This document shows, piece by piece, positions 53,192 through 64,000 of a stretch of DNA of 64,000 nt; the stretch's first letter is position 1, and each line of letters starts with the position of its first letter. The notes below the pieces were generated by a model that was given only the letters and a program-made list of their open reading frames with translations, did no database searches and was not told the DNA's origin. The stretch is from the NCBI GenBank assembly GCA_024195265.1, contig JAJLRJ010000004.1, positions 4,116,659 to 4,180,658 of the forward strand. Reading direction: 5' to 3'. The position numbers were made by a program, and so were the translations under genes. This DNA is from Dendrophyllia cribrosa. Taxonomy: Eukaryota; Cnidaria; Anthozoa; Scleractinia; Dendrophylliidae.

Positions 53192-54682
53192 ACTATGGCT
53201 TAAAAAACCGTTCAAAATTATTCTGCCTATTTCCGATATCGAAAATTCTAATTTCGGGGTCGGGAATTAGTTATCGACATCGGGATTTCATTTCCTATTT
53301 TCAGGGTCGGGAATTAATTATCGACATCGGGATTGGGTTTCCTATTTTCGGGGTCGGGATTTTTCGATGTCGGAATTTGTTTTCCTATTTTCGGGGTCGG
53401 GATTTTTCAATGTCAGAACATCCCCGGCAGAAAAGACTGTCTGCATTTTCATTTCCGATGTCTGAATTATCCGATGTATTATTCCGTCAAATACTACAGT
53501 CGAGTCCAGTTATTTTGTATTTTTTTGTTATTTCTTTATTCATTTTTATATAATTTTTTAGGATTAAGGATGAAGAAAAGTGATAGATTTTGCACCATTT
53601 CAGTCTGTTTATTTATGTCCTAACTCTGTAAAAAATGATCAGAATGTGCTGTTATTACGTTGAATATAGCTAAAATTATTTAATTGCCCAGCAACTACGA
53701 ATTTCAGTAAATAAATCACTTGTATTCTGTAATAAAATTTCTTGGTTATGACAAAATGAAATAAAGCTGCAGCTTCCCTTTTTTAGTTATTTTAAATATT
53801 CTTGTAGCTCAAAGACTGTTAAAATATTTTCAATTCTGTAAAAGATTTCGGAATGAGAACTTGAAAACAGAAACTCTACAAGGGCGGTTATCACAGTCGC
53901 CTTTAGAAGTCTTAGAAAGAAGATGAACCACTTGTTATGTAATTTAACCATGTAAAGTTAGTTCTATAAAAAAAATATTACGTTACCAAATTTGGGGTTG
54001 AAATGACATAAGGGATAACTTGTAAACACCAGAATAAAGAAAAGGGTCTCTCTCTCTTTATTCTTTTACTGTCTCTCGAGGTCTTCAGTATTTCATTTCA
54101 TTTAAATGCACGTACGTTTAAATATCATTTTCCTAAAGCACTTAGCATTACAGCATTCCCCTTGTGCTTCCTGATAAATATTGTCGATTTCACCCATGTT
54201 TTTCAGTTTTTTTCTTCAGAATTATCGAGCGCATTCCTTTTGTATGGAAAATGCGGTTGTTCTGGTGGTAAATAAAATGGAACAGACTTTTTCACTGGAA
54301 ACTTTTCGGAGAAAAAGGAATACCTTCAGAGGTAGTCCTCTTTTCTCGTTTTTGCCGAAATGTTCGGAAAATCCCGTACCATCCCACTAGTGCCATGCTC
54401 CTTGATGAATTAAAGCCCATGTTTGTTATTGTAAATCGTTCAAAAAAGTACACAGATTACTCAAGAAAGAAAAAGCAATGCCGTGAAAAAGGAACACTCT
54501 CTTCCCGTTTCGTTTTGATCGAGGACAAATTTGTCCTGTTCCTTTTAACAGGACATTCTACCCTGTTTTTCCATTCAAATGGAAAGCGCCCGCTTCTCTT
54601 CCAAAAATACACTTTTTTCTGTTCGACCCTGGGCCATGGGGGACAATGCGGATGTCTTAGCAGGGAGGGCTCTGGAGACAAA
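53192..54682 (+). repeat. 1.5-kb direct repeat, copy A
   Basis: It starts ACTATGGCTTAAAAAACCG and ends GGAGACAAA, nearly identical to 55599-57178. Its first 250 bp contain tandem TCGGGATTT/GGGGTCGGGAATT units of about 55-60 bp. It lacks about 40 bp (around 54010) present in copy B. The short frames are not convincing. Confidence 0.9.
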
Positions 54683-55598
54683 TCTTCATGCAATTAAATA
54701 TCATTTTGACATAATAAACTGAAACATGCATTGAGACTAAAAGGTTCAAAAGCTGTTTAAGTAACTTAAAAGACTGCTACAGTGTTTGTGATGTGGAAAG
54801 TGCGCAGTGTATCTGCACCGTAAATTAAAAGAAATATCATACTGACCAATAGGAAATATTTGTATACTATGAGCAATCTCTGTTTCCATCCAATATCAAA
54901 ACGAGGGACTGCTCGTAGTGTAGACTTACAATCATAGATCACTATGGTAGATAGATCACTATATGGTCGCGCGAAATGCTTTGAGGTGAATAGCACTTGC
55001 TATCCCGAGTTTTAGTAGCCAATCAGAGCACGACAACAACGCTTTCCACTGTTTCGTTTTTAAAAAACATGAACTTTTAAAGTTAAAATTATTTATACTA
55101 TAGGAGGAAAAATTATTTGATACTTAAAGGATAACGCATATATTTTGTGCGCTGTGCGCGGTTGAAAGAAAACACTACCTGTACTTTTGCTTCTGTGCTA
55201 CCTTACTGATGACGGATGTTTCTCGCTGTTTCCATATTTTTACAACAATTGTAAATTTTCACAAAAAAAAACACATCATTGATCAGCGCGAGTTACGTTT
55301 TGCGATATTTTTTTGTATTATTCGTTCAATATCTGACATTATAGTTACAGTTTTGTGTAAAGCAAGTAAGTTGAAAGTTAGAAATGTAAATGTTTTAGGT
55401 TAAACATAGCTGGCAGGCCGAAAATTGGTAATTATAAGTTTTATAAATGTACATTTATTGATTTTATTAAGTTCAATGAGAACATAAATAAACAGACAAA
55501 TGGCCGGTGCCAGCTGATATGGGTCTTGTTATGAAAGGCATGTTAAAAGATTTTACTAAGGACAGTGATTTACGCTACAGATGTAAATCATACTCCAT
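54683..55598 (+). other. Spacer between the 1.5-kb repeats
   Basis: About 0.9 kb without a recognisable gene. If the repeats were LTRs this would be the internal region, but no primer-binding site, gag or pol remnant is visible. Confidence 0.5.
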
Positions 55599-57178
55599 AC
55601 TATGGCTTAAAAAACCGTTCAAAATTATTCTGCCTATTTCCGATATCGAAAATTCTAATTTTGGGGTCGGGAATTAGTTATCGACATCGGGATTTGATTT
55701 CCTATTTTCGGGGTTGGGAATTAATTATCGACATCGGGATTGGGTTTCCTATTTTCGGTGTCGGGATTTTTCGATGTCGGAATTTGTTTCCCTATTTTCG
55801 GGGTCGGGATTTTTCAATGTCAGAATCTAGTACATCCCCGGCAGAAAAGACTGTCTGGATTTTCATTTCCGATGTCTGAATTATCCGATGTATTATTCCG
55901 TCAAATACTACAGTCGAGTCCAGTTATTTTGTATTTTTTTGTTATTTACTTATTATACTATATCTTTATTCATTTTGATACCATTTTTTAGGATTAAGGA
56001 TGAAGAAAAGTGTTCTAAATAAAACCCAACTCAGCCCATAGATTTTGCACCATTTCATTCTGTTTATTTATGTCCTAACTCTGTAAAAAATGATCAGAAT
56101 GTGCTGTTATTACGTTGAATATAGCTAAAATTATTTAATTGCCCAGCAACTACGAATTTCAGTAAATAAATCACTTGTATTCTGTAATAAAATTCCTTGG
56201 TTATGGCAAAATGAAATAAAGCTTCAGCTTCCCTTTTTTAGTTATTTTAAATATTCTTGTAGCTCAAAGACTGTTAAAATATTTTCAATTCTGTAAAAGA
56301 TTTCGGAATGAGAACTTGAAAACAGAAACTCTACAAGGGCGGTTATCACAGTCGCCTTTAGAAGTCTTAGAAAGAAGATGAACCACTCGTTATGTAATTT
56401 AACCATGTAAAGTTAGTTCTATAAAAAAAAATATTACGTTACCAAATTTGGGGTTGAAATGACAACAAATGAACATAAGGGACTATTAAAAAGAGCAGAT
56501 CAAGGGATAACTTGTAAACACCAGAATAAAGAAAAGGGTCTCTCTCTCTTTATTCTTTTACTGTCTCTCGAGGTCTTCAGTATTTCATTTCATTTAAATG
56601 CACGTACGTTTAAATATCATTTTCCTAAAGCACTTAGCATTACAGCATTCCCCTTGTGCTTCCTGATAAATATTGTCGATTTCACCCATGTTTTTCAGTT
56701 TTTTTTTTTTTTTCAGAATTATCGAGCGCTTTCCTTTTGTATGGAAAATTCGGTTGTTCCGGTGGTTAACAAAATGGAACAGACTTTTTCACTGGAAACT
56801 TTTCGGAGAAAAAGGAATACCTTCAGAGGTAGTCCTCTTTTCTCGTTTTTGCCGAAATGTTCGGAAAATCCCGTACCATCCCACTAGTGCCATGCTCCTT
56901 GATGAATTAAAGCCCATGTTTGTTATTGTAAATCGTTCAAAAAGTACACAGATTCCTAAAGAAAGAAAAAGCAATGCCGTGAAAAAGGAACACGCTCTTC
57001 CTGTTTCGTTTTGATCGAGGACAAATTTGTCCTGTTCCTTTTATCAGGACATTCTACCCGGTTTTTCCATTCAAATGGAAAGCGCCCGCTTCTCTTCCAA
57101 AAATACACTTTTTTCTGTCCGACCCTGGGCCATGGGGGACAATGCGGATGTCTTAGCAGGGAGGGCTCTGGAGACAAA
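55599..57178 (+). repeat. 1.5-kb direct repeat, copy B
   Basis: The partner of copy A at a spacing of 2,407 bp, with a few small insertions (about 56015, about 56465-56505). Both copies are preceded by ACTA and end at GGAGACAAA. No target duplication was found, so tandem segmental duplication is as likely as a pair of LTRs. Confidence 0.9.
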
Positions 57179-57454
57179 AATAGTGCGCGCGCTTGCGCAG
57201 TCGCCTGCACAAGCAACCGGGTGTCTTGGCCGTCGCCGTGAATGAACAAACAAATTCAACAAAAATTAAGGTAAGAGTTCAAACGTTTATTGCATAATAC
57301 ATTTCATACATATCGCTGTATATGTATGTATGATTTACACCGGTAGCGTAAAACACTGTCCTTTAATAGTGAAAACTTTTAACATGATGATACTTTTTAC
57401 ACGACCCTGCTGTAACCATGACTTTATTTATTTTCTTACTCATAGTAGTACACT

Positions 57455-58608
57455 TTAAAGGAGCTATGTCATGGTGATTTTGGGTCAAAACTGCCCCAAG
57501 TTAAAACCAAGTACCTTTGTCACACACACAAAGTGCTCATAACACTAAGAGGAAGATATCACTTGAGTTAATTTTCGAAGGAAAAATAGACCATAGGGAC
57601 GTTCCATTTTTTATCCGCACCCCCCCTAAGGATGACGGGTAGTGAAATCTAGGGTTCGGATTTTTTCTTCAAAGAAGCCGACAAAATTTGGAGCCTTCGG
57701 ATTTTTTTTTCAAAGGTGCCGACAAAAAATCAACCCTTCAGATTTCATTTTTCAAAGGGCGCCGACAATAAATTGAGGGTTCGGATTCCTGCCATCTTTA
57801 GGGGGGATGCGGATAGAAAATGGAACGTCCCATAATCAAAGTTCTAGCAGTTTGCCAAGACAGAAGAGATAAACTTGAAAAAATTGGGCTCAATCCATTT
57901 CCATCCTGACCATATGCAGTCTTAGATACTTATTTTACTCTTGGAGCACTAGTAGAGTTATAATGAAAAAAAAAAGAAATGAAAATGAAACCGGACCCTA
58001 ATTTTTGGGTTAAAGGGAGGGTTTCACAGGTCGGCACAGGTGTAAGCTATGACATAACCAGTATTTAATTTCATTGTTTAGACCAATTGGAAGCGAGTTG
58101 ATAACTCTGGCAGGAAATTTGCCCGTGAAAATGTCGCGGTCAGTCTGCCGATTGAATGGATGATTATTCATACCCATGTGCGCCATGAAAGCCACCGGAG
58201 CGTAGAATAAATCCTTCGGGTCAAAGGTTTTATTTGAAATTTTCTGTGAATTTTGGTCATCCTTCGCTTTGTTTGGACTTATTATAGTATGTGATTATTG
58301 AAGAAAATGTGAGTGGTTTTTTAACCCATACAATAGCCCAATTTCGATATATTAAAATTTAACTTAAAACAAAAGACATAACTACGAGGCTTAGGGGAAT
58401 AAACTATATAAATCCCTACTATCATTGCCCAAAGCCTCGTAGTGATGTCTTTTGTTTTAAGTTGAATTTTAATATATCAAAATTGGGTTATTGGTAAGAA
58501 AGCGAATAAAGCATTTTAATCTGTGCTCATGCACTGAACTGTGAAACTATCCTTTTAATTTGACATAAAGATTTAAAGTAACACTAAAAATGGTGACAGC
58601 CCCTTTAA
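57455..58608. mobile_element. 1.15-kb TTAA-ended element with internal hairpin
   Basis: TTAAAGGAGCTATGTCATGG at the left pairs imperfectly with TGGTGACAGCCCCTTTAA at the right. Inside, GGGACGTTCCATTTTTTATC (57598-) is mirrored at about 57814-57833 around three degenerate units of GGGTTCGGATTTTTTCTTCA. A second hairpin (58332-58492) is nested near the right side. It is non-coding. Confidence 0.6.
58332..58492. repeat. 161-bp hairpin MITE
   Basis: AATAGCCCAATTTCGATATA and the following 40 bp are mirrored by the right arm, which ends AAATTGGGTTATT. The loop is about 39 bp. A few mismatches suggest moderate age. Confidence 0.88.
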
Positions 58609-59877
58609 GAGTTGATTTATTATATTAATTACTTTGGTTTTTCTTGACCTCCATACTTCCTGAGAAAAGGCACTATAGAAATATATTATTGTTGTTGTTA
58701 TTATTATTAACACACAGAGGTAAATAAACAAAAGAGGTAAAGCATGTCAACATACTGTATTTTTCAATAATAAATACCGGGCCCATAATAACCCCCCCCC
58801 CCCCCCTGGTCTATCGTTTATTTGAGGTCAGGTGTTAATTTGAATCAGGCCTTATGTGTGTGATTCTCATTTGTCAGCACATGTAGGTGTACTGACTATG
58901 TAATTAAACCACCTGCATGGTACCACAGTACTGTTTTTTTTTTGTACGACAGGCATCAGTGACAGCTAAGGAAGGATGGGTTACCATAGACTTGTTTTTT
59001 TTTTTTAGAGTTAATAACAGACCATTGCCATTGCTGAATAATTGCTGGGTATTGGGCCCTGAAAAAATGCCAGGTTCAAATAAAAAACAAATCTACAAGG
59101 TTGAGTTTTAAACAAACGCCCCTGGTGTTTAATCGAGAAATACAGTATCTTCACTCTACTAAATGCAAGCCTGCAAATGACAACCAGTCATCAGACAAAT
59201 TGACCAAGGTTAGGAAAATCTGATTTCAAAAATCTTACATTTCTCTCAACAATAAAATTATCCTACCATTTTGACCGGTAAAAGCTTAGTCTGGCTTGTC
59301 ACATTTTTTGCTCAGGTGAGAAAATTATTTGCAGGCTAATTGACTACATGTACATTACATTAATGACTATTAATGTTTTGAGATTTTGTTTTTCCTCTCT
59401 TTTTCTTTTTGTCTTCGCTTCTTTCTTCTATTCGTGGCACTTCCTTCTCCACCTTCCTCCTTTGCTTTCAGATTGTCGCTTGTATCCCCTTGTGGCATTG
59501 TGGTCAATGAAACCTCTGTCAAAGAAATAGTTGTCATCAGTTACCACAATAATATCACTTGTATAAGCAATAAAATTTGTCAGTGCCTTTGTTTATTTTC
59601 ATTAAATGTTTCCTTGTCTCCTTCACATGGCCATGAGTTTAGTTAAAACAAATAATAGCTGTTTAATAGGTTTTCATTTGAGGCCAGTCTAGACACTTCT
59701 CTGCTTATGTGCCAAATCTGATACATTTTTGCAATGGCTCAAGCATGATGTCCAGAATAGAGTAGAAACTTGTATCAACCACAAAGGCCAGGTTACCATG
59801 CATAGTGGTCAAGTGATATAGTCAATTACATTTATTTACCAAGCAGAGCTCAAAAAAATTGACGGGACCGTCAATCG
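58609..59877 (+). other. Stretch without a recognised gene
   Basis: It contains a poly-C tract (58791-58806), T-rich runs and short frames of no recognised family. Confidence 0.5.
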
Positions 59878-60423
59878 ATGTGGTTTCACAATGGTGGAGG
59901 ACGATTCGACTTCGCTGTCGCCAAAGACATGGCAGCTATGTCGGGTTACAGGCCCATCACTGGACCCCAACAAATATTGGTATGTGCTGACGAAGAGTCT
60001 GTGTGGCAGCAGACCAAAATACTTTGCGAAAAACGAAATATTTCGCAAATTTCCGGACGAGATTGTGCTCGCGGAGACTCGCGAACTGAAGCCTGCCACC
60101 AAAAATTGTTCGTTCAGTAAGATGCCGCGAAATCTTTATGTTGCTACCTCGTTTGGTCTCTGCGCTGCATTGTTAGACAACGAGAATTTTCACCAAACGG
60201 ATTCATCGGGTCAGCTAAATTTACTCTGGTCCAAGATGCAATGAACTTTGTCATCCTCGACATCTACGATTCGGAAACCAGTTTAGGCGGGAAAAGCTCA
60301 ATCTTTGGCGCGCTTGAAACGAGTTTACAACTGGAAGAGGTGGATGAAGAAATGTCAAGCTGGAAAGCTCGTTTCGAAGCTGCAAGCAGCAAATCAAGAA
60401 CTGGCACAGTTACAGTGGGGTAA
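59878..60423 (+). CDS. Weak gene candidate, possibly a first exon
   Basis: Reading from ATG 59878, a frame is broken by TAA at 60118. It then continues in the same frame with NGFIGSAKFTLVQDAMNFVI, LETSLQLEEVDEEMSSWKAR and a good donor (GTGG, then GTAAGC at about 60421). An alternative frame (59891-60244) reads KYWYVLTKSLCGSRPKYF. Base composition is more GC-rich than the surroundings, suggesting coding ancestry. No domain is recognised, and it may be a pseudogene. Confidence 0.3.
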
Positions 60424-60480
60424 GCTTAATTGTAATTTTTGTATAAATAATACATCGCCTGTTACCCGAGTCATATTGTA

Positions 60481-60504
60481 TGTGTGTGTGTGCGTGTGTG
60501 TGTG
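60481..60504 (+). repeat. (TG)n microsatellite
   Basis: A short TG/CG dinucleotide run downstream of the weak gene candidate. Confidence 0.95.
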
Positions 60505-61053
60505 TACTCACCCTTGCCTACTTGTGAGGTCCATGTCCCCACACCCCTCTTGTGAGGACTAAGTCTTCTTTAATACATATCCCAAAAAATCTAAGAGCGT
60601 TAAATTGCTTGTTTCCTCAGCTCTTGATACACTTGTTTGAATTTAGGAAAAAGTCTAATTTGCTTGTGGGGACTTCATAATGGGGACTTGGCGTACATAT
60701 GCTTCCTTGGCTACTTGTGGGGTCTACCTTTCTAAACCTCTTTTATGGGGACTGCATCTTCTGGAGCAGAAAACAGAAGATGCATAAGGGTTTTTTGCTT
60801 GTAATCTCGCCTCAATATTTTTTTGGAAGAAATAAGGAAAATGCCACTCCTGAAAGAACTACTTATGAGGACTGTTTCCCAAGCGGTACTTGTGGGGACA
60901 TTTTAATACCTTAACCTTGTGTGGACTACTTGCCCGATGATTTATGGAGATGGCAGACCTGCTGCTAATAACTGATAAATTAATGCATCAATCCCATGCA
61001 CTCAAATTATGCAGCTGGAGCTGTGGAAATTTTCTATTGAAGTTGCTTTATAT
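60505..61053 (+). other. Stretch with a scattered CTTGTGGGGACT motif
   Basis: Variants of ACTTGTGGGGACT occur about eight times at irregular spacing between 60518 and 60925. No gene is recognised. Confidence 0.55.
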
Positions 61054-61672
61054 TTAAGGTGATTCCTTAGTTTTGCATTGCGCATCACTACTGCGCATAA
61101 TAAATTGCGTCATTTGCGCGCGCGCACTCCGAAGCAATAGGGTTTCCTTTAGGAGAAGATTGCGTTGTGGACTCTGTGAGCGCTAGCGCAAAATCGAGCA
61201 CGGTGACCCCCATTTTATACTGCATAAATTCAATCAGGACAGTGTTCCCAACGCAAATTTAAAAAGTGAGCAAAAATCTATGATCAGATTTTGCACAGTT
61301 TATAGAAATCCTATGAAGAAAGCCATTTTGGTTAGAGGACCGCACACCAAGCAACTGTCTACTGTTCGAGTGTTCAGTAAATTTGAAGCTTTTTGGACAC
61401 GTTTTCTATGATACAGACGATTATACATATGTATAAAGTCAACTTATACGCGAAATATCAATATACAGTGGAAATATTGAGCATATTAGCTTCACGCGGT
61501 TATTGCCTGAAACTGCCTTTAAACACTGTATTCGTCAGCAGTATACCACTAAAACGTGCACGGTGACCCCTCATTTTTGTTACAATTTTGGAACCTTCAT
61601 GACTTGTTCAATATTTGTGCCAAGTTTCATTACAAATCTATGACAGATTCTTTTTCCAGGGAATCGCCTTAA
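61054..61672. repeat. 619-bp TTAA-ended MITE
   Basis: TTAAGGTGATTCC at the left is mirrored by GGAATCGCCTTAA at the right. A GCACGGTGACCCC phrase occurs twice inside (about 61200 and 61558). The ends resemble the TTAAGGTGGCTC ends of the 48.8-kb palindrome and the 63-kb elements. Confidence 0.75.
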
Positions 61673-62488
61673 GCCAGACAAGTGCTATTCCTTTAACCTT
61701 TCACGACAGGAGAAAACGAAAAGTTTGAAGTTGATGTAACTGTAACACTTTAATGCAAGTTTAAACTAACCTCTCATTCATTTTAAGCCACAATAACTAT
61801 TTCACAGCTGCATCACTGAACTGTTATCAACCAAAGCCAATTGTCAGTGATAGAGCAAATGTTCTGCACCCAATGTTGTAGACATCTTTTGAGTGAGAAA
61901 AGGCCATAAAATGTTATGCTAGTTTCCAACAAGTTAAGTTGCACAACCCTTTCTCTGATGTTAGTTTCACAATGCTTTGTCGATAACAGCTCAACTTAAT
62001 GACTTTAGTTTTAAAAATGTTTTTTAGTTAAATTGCGTTTTGCCAAAATCTCTCAAGCTCTATCAAGATTAATATGAAGCACTCTAAATTTCTATAATTT
62101 TTAAATATGATAAAATTCAAATCTTGAATTATCAAAGATCAAGTACAAACCGTTAACATTCTGGATAAAACCTTGGCCCATATTTTCTTTCGCAGGAGCA
62201 TATTGTGTGAGGGAAAATATTACAGATGGATGGTAAACTGTTCCAATATTTTCACAAGTTTTAAAAAAGGGAAAATAAGATATGTAAAGCGATCAGAGCT
62301 TACTATCAGAGAAATACCTTATAATGTGAGTGGGTACTCTGGGATAGGCTTATATCCAAACGTTTATGGTGTATTCTTTATAACTGTAACTCAAACATCC
62401 TAGCCAATAAGACTAAAACTAAAACTTAAACTAAACCTGTGAGCAGAGATTAAAGGATGATTCGTTTACAAGAGGTCCTGGTATAAAC
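61673..62488 (+). other. Stretch without a recognised gene
   Basis: AT-rich. The frame at 62173-62403 has no recognisable domain. Confidence 0.5.
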
Positions 62489-62620
62489 GATTCAAAAATA
62501 AAGTTTTGTTAAATATTGCGCTAAAAACGTTGTTAGAAGTCCAGACGTTTCGAGTCTACTGAATCTGGACTTTTAACAACGTTTTTAGCGCAATATTTAA
62601 CAAAACTTTATTTCTGAATC
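62489..62620. repeat. 132-bp hairpin MITE
   Basis: GATTCAAAAATAAAGTTTTG and the following 37 bp are mirrored exactly except for a few bases, with an 18-bp loop containing TTTCGAGTCTAC. A stem of about 57 bp. Confidence 0.9.
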
Positions 62621-62663
62621 TTTACGGACATTTGCGCTACACAGTTTTCTTATTGTTTTTACA

Positions 62664-62940
62664 TTATAATAGTCCAGTTTCGAATTCGCTGTGGTCGCTG
62701 AACGAAAGCACTGAAGACGCATTTTTACAGGGTTAGACTCGATCTGATGTAAAATATTCACAAATTCCGGCGAGAGAATGACCTGTTTACAGCTCTGTCT
62801 ATTGTTTAATTTTCAAATTTCACGCACCATCTGCCGGTATTTGTGAATATTTTACACCAGGTCGAGTCTAACCCTGTAAAAATGCGTCTTCAGTGCTTTC
62901 GTTCAGCGATCATAGCGAATTCGAAACTGGACTATTATAT
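62664..62940. repeat. 277-bp MITE with about 110-bp inverted ends
   Basis: TATAATAGTCCAGTTTCGAA at the left is mirrored by TTCGAAACTGGACTATTATA at the right. Pairing continues through GTGAATATTTTACA near the centre. It is non-coding. Confidence 0.88.
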
Positions 62941-63180
62941 AGCAGTCGGTTAATCCAGTATTGTCAGAACAGCTATATTTGGACAGTTTTCAATAGAGAA
63001 TTTGACTAAAAATGCAGAAACTGTCCTATTTATGTCCTATCTGAAGATGACTTCCGCTCAGGATGTCGGAACGTCAGTCACCAACAACAGTTCTTTTCAG
63101 AACTACTCTCACCCGGACGATCAAACTACACGAACTAATTATTTCCAAATTGGACAGCATGTAGTCCTATTATCGAAAAT

Positions 63181-63513
63181 TTAAGGTGGCTCTGAACCCC
63201 ATGAATATAATTTTTTTAAACTTTGCCAAAAGTTGCATCTTATCCTGCTGATCAAAATTCGACAATAAAAAAATAGGGGTCACCGAGTTCATTTTTGAGT
63301 TATTAACACTTAAGCTAAAATTAAGGGTGTTTTCAACACGTTATACTGTTGCTATGGTAACATATTGTGTCACAAAAATGATAACAAGGTAGTCACCAAT
63401 CATTGGGCATTCGTTTGATACCATGATTGTAGCATCAACTGAAAGAGTGGTTATGATGACCCATCAAATTCAAAGTCTTGGAAAGTGCTGGAAACTGTTG
63501 GGAGCCACCTTAA
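63181..63513. repeat. 333-bp TTAA-ended MITE
   Basis: TTAAGGTGGCTCTGAACCCC at the left, mirrored by GGGAGCCACCTTAA at the right. The terminal 12 bases match those of the 1.92-kb palindrome at 48841. Confidence 0.82.
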
Positions 63514-63732
63514 TACATTTATCGTAATGGTTTAGACATTCCCATCTGATGCATTATATTGCAACTATACCAATGACGCTGAAGAATAACTTTTAGTTCA
63601 CGTTTGTGAAGCTTTTAGCAATGAACAAATTGAGACTAATGTGACGCTAAAATTCGTTGCGATGGCAACGGCAAAGGAGGTAAAATACCCTATTTTTGAC
63701 CTTTTCAGGCTAATAACTTTAAAACTGCACGG

Positions 63733-64000
63733 TGAAAGTTTTTGTTTTTGATATATTTTTGTTTAATCGACAAAAGAAACAATTTTGCAAATTTTCAAAA
63801 AAAAAATCAGTCAATAGGGTTCAGAGCTACCTATTTTTTTATAAATTTAAGGTGGTTCAGAGCTACCTAATTTTTTCATAAATTTAAGGTGGCTCTGTCC
63901 CCTATTGACAGAATTTTTTTGAAAATTTGCAGAAATGTTTCTTTTGTCGATTAAACAAAAATATATCAAAAACAAAAACTTTCACCGTGTAGTTTTTAAG
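63733..64000. repeat. Inverted repeat at the window edge, TTAAGGTGGYTC ends facing inwards
   Basis: A block with ACGGTGAAAGTTTTTGTTTT (63730-63830) is mirrored at 63900-64000. Between them are two TTAAGGTGG(T/C)TC termini (63847 and 63884), 37 bp apart. It looks like two elements of one family meeting end to end. The outer parts extend beyond the window. Confidence 0.7.

Noticed and set aside
53192..57178. LTR retrotransposon with 1.5-kb LTRs
   Set aside because: No target duplication, primer-binding site or gag/pol remnant between the repeats. Tandem duplication explains it equally well.
59836..60102. 88-aa - strand frame
   Set aside because: Antisense shadow of the GC-richer + strand candidate, with no recognisable domain.

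Overview
The window is animal nuclear DNA. It is AT-rich and intron-rich, and it is crowded with DNA transposons, foldback elements, LTR, Penelope-like and LINE-type retroelements, and SINE-like sequences. A fibronectin-III receptor tyrosine kinase, a CXC plus P2X7-ballast-type (P2RX7_C) gene, PIF/Harbinger, BEL/Pao and Penelope-like elements together point to an anthozoan cnidarian, most likely a stony coral. The species cannot be fixed from the sequence alone.

Layout. (1) 1-1.26 kb: the 3' end of a decayed BEL/Pao retrotransposon with a probable LTR. (2) 1.45-31.17 kb, + strand: one receptor tyrosine kinase gene that I could assemble into 15 exons with matching splice phases. It encodes about 629 aa: signal peptide, two FN3 domains, one membrane span, a complete tyrosine kinase and a short tail with two YVN motifs. 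Its introns hold most of the transposons of the first half. Intron 11 (about 10.8 kb) carries a three-level nest: a TTAA-flanked element containing a broken CXC/P2RX7_C gene, which is itself interrupted by a Ty3/Gypsy-like LTR retrotransposon with a 5-bp target duplication. A second TTAA-flanked element abuts it at a single shared TTAA. Intron 13 carries a Harbinger transposase relic and the 3' part of a Penelope-like element followed by a well-formed hammerhead ribozyme motif. (3) 31.2-38.2 kb: MITEs, a 3.7-kb element with perfect CAGGG-type inverted ends, and a two-exon fragment of a ubiquitin-specific protease on the - strand. (4) 38.2-46.27 kb: an 8,064-bp element with 19-bp inverted ends and a perfect 9-bp target duplication. 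It carries an intact 12-exon, 997-aa gene on the + strand encoding a Cys-rich N-terminus, a coiled coil, a long core of unknown family, a C-terminal RING-H2-like finger and an acidic tail. This is the best candidate for an undescribed system here. (5) 47.2-48.7 kb: a minisatellite readable on the - strand as Gly-X-Y-like protein. (6) 48.8-50.8 kb: a 1.9-kb near-perfect palindrome with TTAA ends. (7) 50.8-57.2 kb: a LINE reverse transcriptase relic, a zinc-ribbon-like ORF cut by a repeat, and two 1.5-kb direct repeats. (8) 57.4-64 kb: a chain of TTAA-ended MITEs and hairpins, with one weak gene candidate near 60 kb.

Only two genes look intact: the receptor kinase and the 8-kb element's gene. 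The other coding traces are relics. All exon models are hand-built from splice signals, phase and domain continuity, with no transcript or database support.
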